A stretch of DNA of 64,000 nucleotides, taken from positions 62,001 to 126,000 of the forward strand of contig JANNZY010000147.1 of assembly GCA_031410915.1 (NCBI GenBank), read 5' to 3'. Every line of letters begins with the position of its first letter. The stretch's first letter is position 1. The position numbers were made by a program, and so were the translations under genes. Of this stretch, positions 60,446 to 64,000 are shown piece by piece. This DNA comes from WLMZ01 sp031410915 (GTDB taxonomy: Bacteria; Actinomycetota; Acidimicrobiia; Acidimicrobiales; Ilumatobacteraceae). Below the pieces are notes generated by a model. The model saw only the letters and a program-made list of their open reading frames with translations. It did not search any database and was not told where the DNA came from.

Positions 60446-61351
60446 CTAGCCGGCGAGTTCGTTCCAGTCTTTGTAGCGGTCGACCTTGCCGTTGGCGGCG
60501 TCGATGTAGACGGAGGCGATGGCAGTGGTGATCGGGCCGTTGGTCGGCACCTCACGGTCGTCGACGCTCTTCACGCTGCTGATCTCGGCCGCCGTGCCAC
60601 ACACGAAGATTTCCTCGGCGATGTACAGATCGCTGCGCGCCAGGTTGTCGACGCGGATGTCCATCCCGAGGTCGCGGGCGATGGTCATCACGCTGTTCTG
60701 GGTGATGCCCTCCAGCGCGCCGGCCGACAGTGGCGGCGTGATGATGATGCCGTTGCGCACCGCGAAGATGTTCTCGCCGGTGCACTCGGCGACGAGCCCA
60801 TTCGGGGCCAGCATCACCGCTTCGTCGTAACCGGCCCGCAACGCCTCGACCTTGGCGAGCGATGAGTTGACGTAGTTGCCGACGGTCTTGGCTGCGGGTG
60901 GCATCGTGTTGTGGTCGTGTCGCGTCCACGAGCTGGTCTTCATCCGCACCGCGTCGTGGCCGAGGAACGGCGCCCACGGCCAGCAGGCGATGGCGACGTC
61001 GACCGAGCAGGGCAACGTGTTCAGCCCCATCTCGCCGTAGCCGTAGTAGACGAGCGGACGGATGTAGCAGGCGTCGAGACCAGTGGATGCGACCGTTGCC
61101 TTCGTCGCGTCGATCAGCTCGTCGACCGTGAACGGGATGTCCATGTCCATGATGTGCGCGCTGTTGAACAGCCGCTTGATGTGATCGGTGAGACGAAACA
61201 CGGCGGGACCGGCGGGGGTGCTGTATGCGCGGATCCCTTCAAACACACCGGTGCCGTAGTGCAGCGTGTGCGTCAGGACGTGGACCTGCGCCTTCTCCCA
61301 GTCGACGAGCTCACCATTCATCCAGATCTTCGGTGTCGTTTGGATCGGCAT
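60446..61351 (-). CDS. ilvE: Branched-chain amino acid aminotransferase
   Basis: 301 residues from ATG 61351 (an earlier in-frame TTG at 61360 is less likely). Fold-type IV PLP motifs: KIWMNGELVDWEKAQVHVLT, LHYGTGVFEGIRAYSTPAGP, the Schiff-base lysine in NYVNSSLAKVEALRAGYDEA, EAVMLAPNGLVAECTGENIF and the GALEGITQNSVMTIARDLGM segment. It transfers the amino group in the last step of Ile, Leu and Val synthesis. It lies 15 bp after leuB on the same strand, so the two form an operon. The short, GTG-less start and the typical length of about 300 residues support the chosen start. Confidence 0.95.
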   Translation of the reverse strand: MPIQTTPKIWMNGELVDWEKAQVHVLTHTLHYGTGVFEGIRAYSTPAGPAVFRLTDHIKRLFNSAHIMDMDIPFTVDELIDATKATVASTGLDACYIRPLVYYGYGEMGLNTLPCSVDVAIACWPWAPFLGHDAVRMKTSSWTRHDHNTMPPAAKTVGNYVNSSLAKVEALRAGYDEAVMLAPNGLVAECTGENIFAVRNGIIITPPLSAGALEGITQNSVMTIARDLGMDIRVDNLARSDLYIAEEIFVCGTAAEISSVKSVDDREVPTNGPITTAIASVYIDAANGKVDRYKDWNELAG

Positions 61352-61366
61352 GGCATTCAAACTACG

Positions 61367-62356
61367 TCAGCTGTGAACTCGTTCGGCGATGGAGTCGGCG
61401 ATCTGCGTGGTGGTACCGGTACCGGCATGCTCGCAGGCGTCGCGGATGCGATCGGCTGCGTCGCCCTCGCCGAGGAAGTCCAACATCAGCGCAGCACTGA
61501 GGATCGCTGCGGTCGGGTTGGCCGTCCCCGTGCCGACGATGTCTGGAGCCGAGCCGTGCACGGGCTCGAACATCGACGGGCCGGTACGCGCCGGGTTGAG
61601 GTTGGCCGACGACGCGAGCCCGATGCCGCCACTGACCGCGCCGCCGAGATCGGTGAGGATGTCGCCGAACAGGTTGTCGGTGACCACCACGTCGTAGCGG
61701 TGCGGATCCTGTACGAAGTAGATGCACGCCGCGTCGACATGGTTGTACGCCGTCGACACGTTCGGATAGTCGGCGGCGACGATGTCGAACGTGCGCTGCC
61801 ACAGATCGCCGGCGAAGGTGAGCACGTTCGTCTTGTGCACCAATGTGACGTGGTTGCGACGATTCGTGGCCAACTCGAACGCGTAACGGATGGCGCGCTC
61901 TGCGCCCATGCGCGTGTTGACGCTGCCCTGCGTGGCCACCTCGTGCAGCGTCCCCTTGCGCAGCACTCCCCCCTCGCCGACGTACGGACCCTCGGTGTTC
62001 TCACGGATCACGACGAAGTCGTGCGGTTCGCTGTGGCCCGGCCCGGTACCGGCGAACGGACGCTGGTTGATGTACAGGTCGAGCTCGAAGCGCATCTTCA
62101 ACAGCAGCCCACGCTCGATCAATCCCGGCGGCACGGCAGGCGTGCCGACCGCGCCGAGCAGGATCGCGTCGAAGCCACGCAGCTCGTCCAGCGTCGAGTC
62201 GCTGAGCACCTCGCCGTCGCGCAGGTAACGGGCCCCGCCGAGATCGAACTCGGTGGTGTCGATGTCGACGCCGGCAGCACGCACGACCTTGACCGCTTCG
62301 ACGGTCACCTCCGGCCCGATCCCGTCCCCACCAATGATTGCGATCCGATGCGTCAT
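61367..62356 (-). CDS. leuB: 3-isopropylmalate dehydrogenase
   Basis: 329 residues from ATG 62356. Family signatures: IAIIGGDGIGPEVTVEAVKV, FVVIRENTEGPYVGEGGVLR, substrate loop residues in RYAFELATNRRNHVTLVHKT, and the NAD/metal site VVTDNLFGDILTDLGGAVSG with SMFEPVHGSAPDIVGTGTAN. In leucine synthesis it oxidises 3-isopropylmalate; in the citramalate route to isoleucine the same enzyme acts on 3-methylmalate, fitting the nearby cimA. Tartrate/isocitrate dehydrogenase alternatives are less likely given the context. Only 53 bp separate it from the divergent greA. Confidence 0.92.
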   Translation of the reverse strand: MTHRIAIIGGDGIGPEVTVEAVKVVRAAGVDIDTTEFDLGGARYLRDGEVLSDSTLDELRGFDAILLGAVGTPAVPPGLIERGLLLKMRFELDLYINQRPFAGTGPGHSEPHDFVVIRENTEGPYVGEGGVLRKGTLHEVATQGSVNTRMGAERAIRYAFELATNRRNHVTLVHKTNVLTFAGDLWQRTFDIVAADYPNVSTAYNHVDAACIYFVQDPHRYDVVVTDNLFGDILTDLGGAVSGGIGLASSANLNPARTGPSMFEPVHGSAPDIVGTGTANPTAAILSAALMLDFLGEGDAADRIRDACEHAGTGTTTQIADSIAERVHS

Positions 62357-62397
62357 AGGCCCAGGATCGTACGGTGAACAGGTCCGGGACCGCCAGA

Positions 62398-62403
62398 TAG
62401 CCT
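62398..62403 (+). promoter_or_regulatory. Candidate -10 element of a leaderless greA message
   Basis: TAGCCT (TANNNT-type) ends six bases before the greA ATG at 62410, which places the expected transcription start at or one base before the A of the ATG. No ribosome-binding site precedes the gene. Leaderless messages of exactly this layout are common in actinobacteria. Confidence 0.5.
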
Positions 62404-62409
62404 CTCGGG

Positions 62410-62889
62410 ATGGCAAAGCACCAATTCTCCCGTGCGGCGTTCGAGCGCATGCAGGCCGAGTTCGATGACTTGACGAGCCGCGGCCGCATCCAGGTCGCCG
62501 ACAAGATCGAGCGGGCCCGCGAGCTTGGCGACCTGAAGGAGAACGGCGACTACCACGCCGCGAAGGACGAGCAAGGCCACATGGAGGGCCGCATCCGCGA
62601 ACTCGAGTACCTGCTCGAGAACGGCGAGGTCATCGAGTCCGGGCCTGCGGGCGAGGTCCGCGTCGGCCAGAAGATCACCATCGTCTACGAGGGTGACAGT
62701 GATGACCTGGCCGAGACGTACATCATCGGTCACGTCGAAGAGAAGCTCGAAGGTTTCGACATCGTCAGCCCCGGCTCGCCGATGGGCTCCGCGCTGCTCG
62801 GCGAGACGGTTGGTTCGTGGGTCAGCTACGCAGCGCCCAATGGTGAGTTGAAGGTCAAGATCCTCGCTGCGGGGCCGGCTTCGGCATGA
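62410..62889 (+). CDS. greA: Transcription elongation factor GreA
   Basis: 159 residues from ATG 62410. The N-terminal coiled coil carries FERMQAEFDDLTSRGRIQVA, IERARELGDLKENGDYHAAK (the conserved acidic tip and basic segment) and DEQGHMEGRIRELEYLLEN; the C-terminal FKBP-like domain has VRVGQKITIVYEGDSDDLAE, IVSPGSPMGSALLGETVGSW and KVKILA. It reactivates backtracked RNA polymerase by stimulating transcript cleavage in the secondary channel. It overlaps the next gene by 4 bp (ATGA) and diverges from leuB. Confidence 0.96.
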   Translation: MAKHQFSRAAFERMQAEFDDLTSRGRIQVADKIERARELGDLKENGDYHAAKDEQGHMEGRIRELEYLLENGEVIESGPAGEVRVGQKITIVYEGDSDDLAETYIIGHVEEKLEGFDIVSPGSPMGSALLGETVGSWVSYAAPNGELKVKILAAGPASA

Positions 62890-63758
62890 CTCGCGGGGGG
62901 ACCGTCATCGAGCCCATCCTGCCGCCCGGGCGCGATATCGATCTGCCCGGGCGCGGAACCACCTTCATCCGCGAGCTGCCGGGGCCGTCGCCAGATGCAC
63001 CGACCCTGATCCTGCTCCACGGCTGGACGGCAAGCGCCGATCTCAACTGGTTCACGTGTTACGACGCGCTCGCCGAGCATTACCGCGTCATCGCGCTGGA
63101 TCATCACGGCCACGGCGGTGGCATCCGCAGCCGCAAGGTGTTCCGTCTCGCGACATGTGCCGACGACGCAGTCGCGCTGGCCGACCTGCTCGGCATCGAC
63201 CGGTTCATTCCCGTCGGCTACAGCATGGGCGGGCCGGTCGCGCAGCTCGTCTGGAAGCAGCACCGCGACCGCGTCATCGGACTCGTGCTCTGCGCGACGG
63301 CGGCCTCGTTCGCCAGCACTCGCGAGGAGAAGCTGTCGTTCATGGGCCTCACCGGGCTCGCCGCGCTGGCACGCATCGCACCGGCCCAAGCCCGGCAGTG
63401 GTTGACCGAGCAGGTCTACCTGCAGCGCAAGTCCGGCGAGTGGCAGCCGTGGGCCATCGAGCAGGTCGCCCGTCACGAGTGGCGCACGGTGTTGGAGGCC
63501 GGCCGGGCGATCGGCAACTTCTCGTCGAAGAGCTGGATCGGCGACGTCGACGTACCGACATCGCTGATCATCACGATGCGCGATCGAGTCGTGCCACTGC
63601 GCCGTCAGATCCGGCTGTTCGAATCCATCCACGGGGCCGAGGCGTTCCGCATCGACGGCGACCATGACGCATGCGTCGCCAATGCCAACCGCTTCGTACC
63701 GACGCTGCTCCGGGCCGTGCATTCCGTGTGTGAGCGGGCGGGCGTGCTCAAGCCGTGA
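62886..63758 (+). CDS. Alpha/beta-fold hydrolase
   Basis: 290 residues from ATG 62886, coupled to greA by an ATGA overlap. Family motifs: oxyanion HG in LILLHGWTASADLNWFTCYD, VIALDHHGHGGGIRSRKV, nucleophile elbow IPVGYSMGGPVAQLVW (GxSxG) near residue 114, the acid in SLIITMRDRVVPLRRQ and the catalytic His in DGDHDACVANANRFVP near residue 260. The substrate cannot be predicted; the layout is close to epoxide-hydrolase/haloalkane-type or lipid esterases of actinobacteria. The next gene starts inside its stop (GTGA). Confidence 0.87.
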   Translation: MTRGGTVIEPILPPGRDIDLPGRGTTFIRELPGPSPDAPTLILLHGWTASADLNWFTCYDALAEHYRVIALDHHGHGGGIRSRKVFRLATCADDAVALADLLGIDRFIPVGYSMGGPVAQLVWKQHRDRVIGLVLCATAASFASTREEKLSFMGLTGLAALARIAPAQARQWLTEQVYLQRKSGEWQPWAIEQVARHEWRTVLEAGRAIGNFSSKSWIGDVDVPTSLIITMRDRVVPLRRQIRLFESIHGAEAFRIDGDHDACVANANRFVPTLLRAVHSVCERAGVLKP

Positions 63759-64000
63759 GCCGTCACGGCAAGGGCAAGCGGTGGCTTGCCGTTGGAGGCG
63801 TGGCCGCACTCGGCGCAGCGGCATTCGCAGGTGCCCATGCCCGCCGGTCGAACGCGATCGGCCGCCGCGGCCGCACGAGCCGCAACGCAGCGCTCGCCGG
63901 ATTGGGCCTGCAGGTCGGCGCGACGTACGCGTCCACGTCGGCGCGCAAGCTGTTCGCCAGCGCTGAGCGACGCGTTGAGCTGGATCACGAACGCGAATTG
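63755..64000 (+). CDS. ABC1/AarF-type atypical kinase, N-terminal fragment (cut by window edge)
   Basis: From GTG 63755, overlapping the hydrolase stop, 82 residues are open to the window end. A hydrophobic segment (WLAVGGVAALGAAAFAGAHA) is followed by a basic stretch and GLGLQVGATYASTSARKLFA continuing SAERRVELDHEREL. This last wording is how actinobacterial ABC1/UbiB-family kinases begin, just before the KxGQ motif that would confirm it but lies beyond the edge. Assignment is therefore an inference from the N-terminus. Confidence 0.55.
   Translation, partial: MSRHGKGKRWLAVGGVAALGAAAFAGAHARRSNAIGRRGRTSRNAALAGLGLQVGATYASTSARKLFASAERRVELDHEREL

Noticed and set aside
59956..60531. 191-codon rightward frame in the same gap
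   Set aside because: Gly/Arg-rich composition, runs into the antisense of ilvE, and overlaps the hairpins.
1..64000. CRISPR array or restriction-modification/defence cluster
   Set aside because: No spaced direct repeats and no Cas, restriction, BREX or similar genes were seen; the only toxin-like gene is the solitary PIN protein.

Overview
The window is high-GC DNA with strong G/C preference at third codon positions, frequent GTG starts and many 4-base ATGA/GTGA gene overlaps. The gene content points to an actinobacterium: a BTAD/AfsR-type regulator, tandem GAF-ANTAR proteins, a wax ester synthase/DGAT, a 180-kDa-class NAD-glutamate dehydrogenase, an LPxTG/VaFE surface protein, and modules carrying a repeated R-x-x-DTR signature. 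Class Acidimicrobiia (Ilumatobacter-like) is my inference from the combination; no rRNA gene is present to settle it.

Layout. 1-6,300: an edge-truncated LigD polymerase-domain gene, a GDT1-type transporter, a TetR regulator, a CHASE-GAF-SpoIIE phosphatase, small membrane proteins and an ECF sigma factor coupled to a membrane protein. 6,360-13,845: YihY-type membrane protein, two methyltransferases, a SnoaL-like and an APH-like protein, and a 1016-residue BTAD/AAA regulator. 14,092-17,578: a three-gene translationally coupled glycan operon (glycosyltransferase, alpha/alpha-toroid protein, GH130). 17,537-24,066: a stress block with two universal stress proteins, FMN-binding and CBS-BON proteins, a CoA transferase/hydrolase and a cysteine hydrolase; one divergent promoter region holds DevR/DosR-like boxes inside a palindrome. 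24,067-29,225: an LPRTG-anchored surface protein co-translated with a secreted CAP protein. 29,420-37,232: lipid-binding fold protein, wax ester synthase, large-subunit catalase, and a secreted GH13 enzyme that looks like an amylopullulanase that has lost its pullulanase half.

37,411-41,815: two GAF-ANTAR proteins next to an RsbW-like kinase, an iron-permease family protein, a SnoaL-like protein and a frameshifted methyltransferase. 41,890-43,901 is a decayed mobile island (excisionase-like gene, DUF3800-like gene, C-terminal stub of a tyrosine integrase, frameshifted transposase tail) lying against the 3' end of tRNA-Glu. tRNA-Gln, a DUF218 protein and gltX follow. 46,600-57,327 holds a patatin, NAD-glutamate dehydrogenase, DUF2237, an MpaB-like oxygenase, a proline-rich membrane protein, an orphan PIN protein, a glyoxalase-fold protein and an acyl-CoA dehydrogenase operon.

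The most interesting part is 57,894-62,356: leuB and ilvE in an operon, then cimA (citramalate synthase). CimA, LeuB and IlvE all serve isoleucine synthesis by the citramalate route. Upstream of cimA is a 17-codon leader peptide with four consecutive Ile codons, a hairpin starting at its stop codon and an intrinsic terminator: a complete-looking isoleucine attenuator. In the remaining gap, on the opposite strand, a promoter-like element precedes roughly 450 nt with many hairpins capped by GCAA, UUCG and CUUG tetraloops, a candidate structured noncoding RNA that I cannot assign to a known family. The window closes with greA (apparently leaderless), an alpha/beta hydrolase and the start of an ABC1-type kinase gene.
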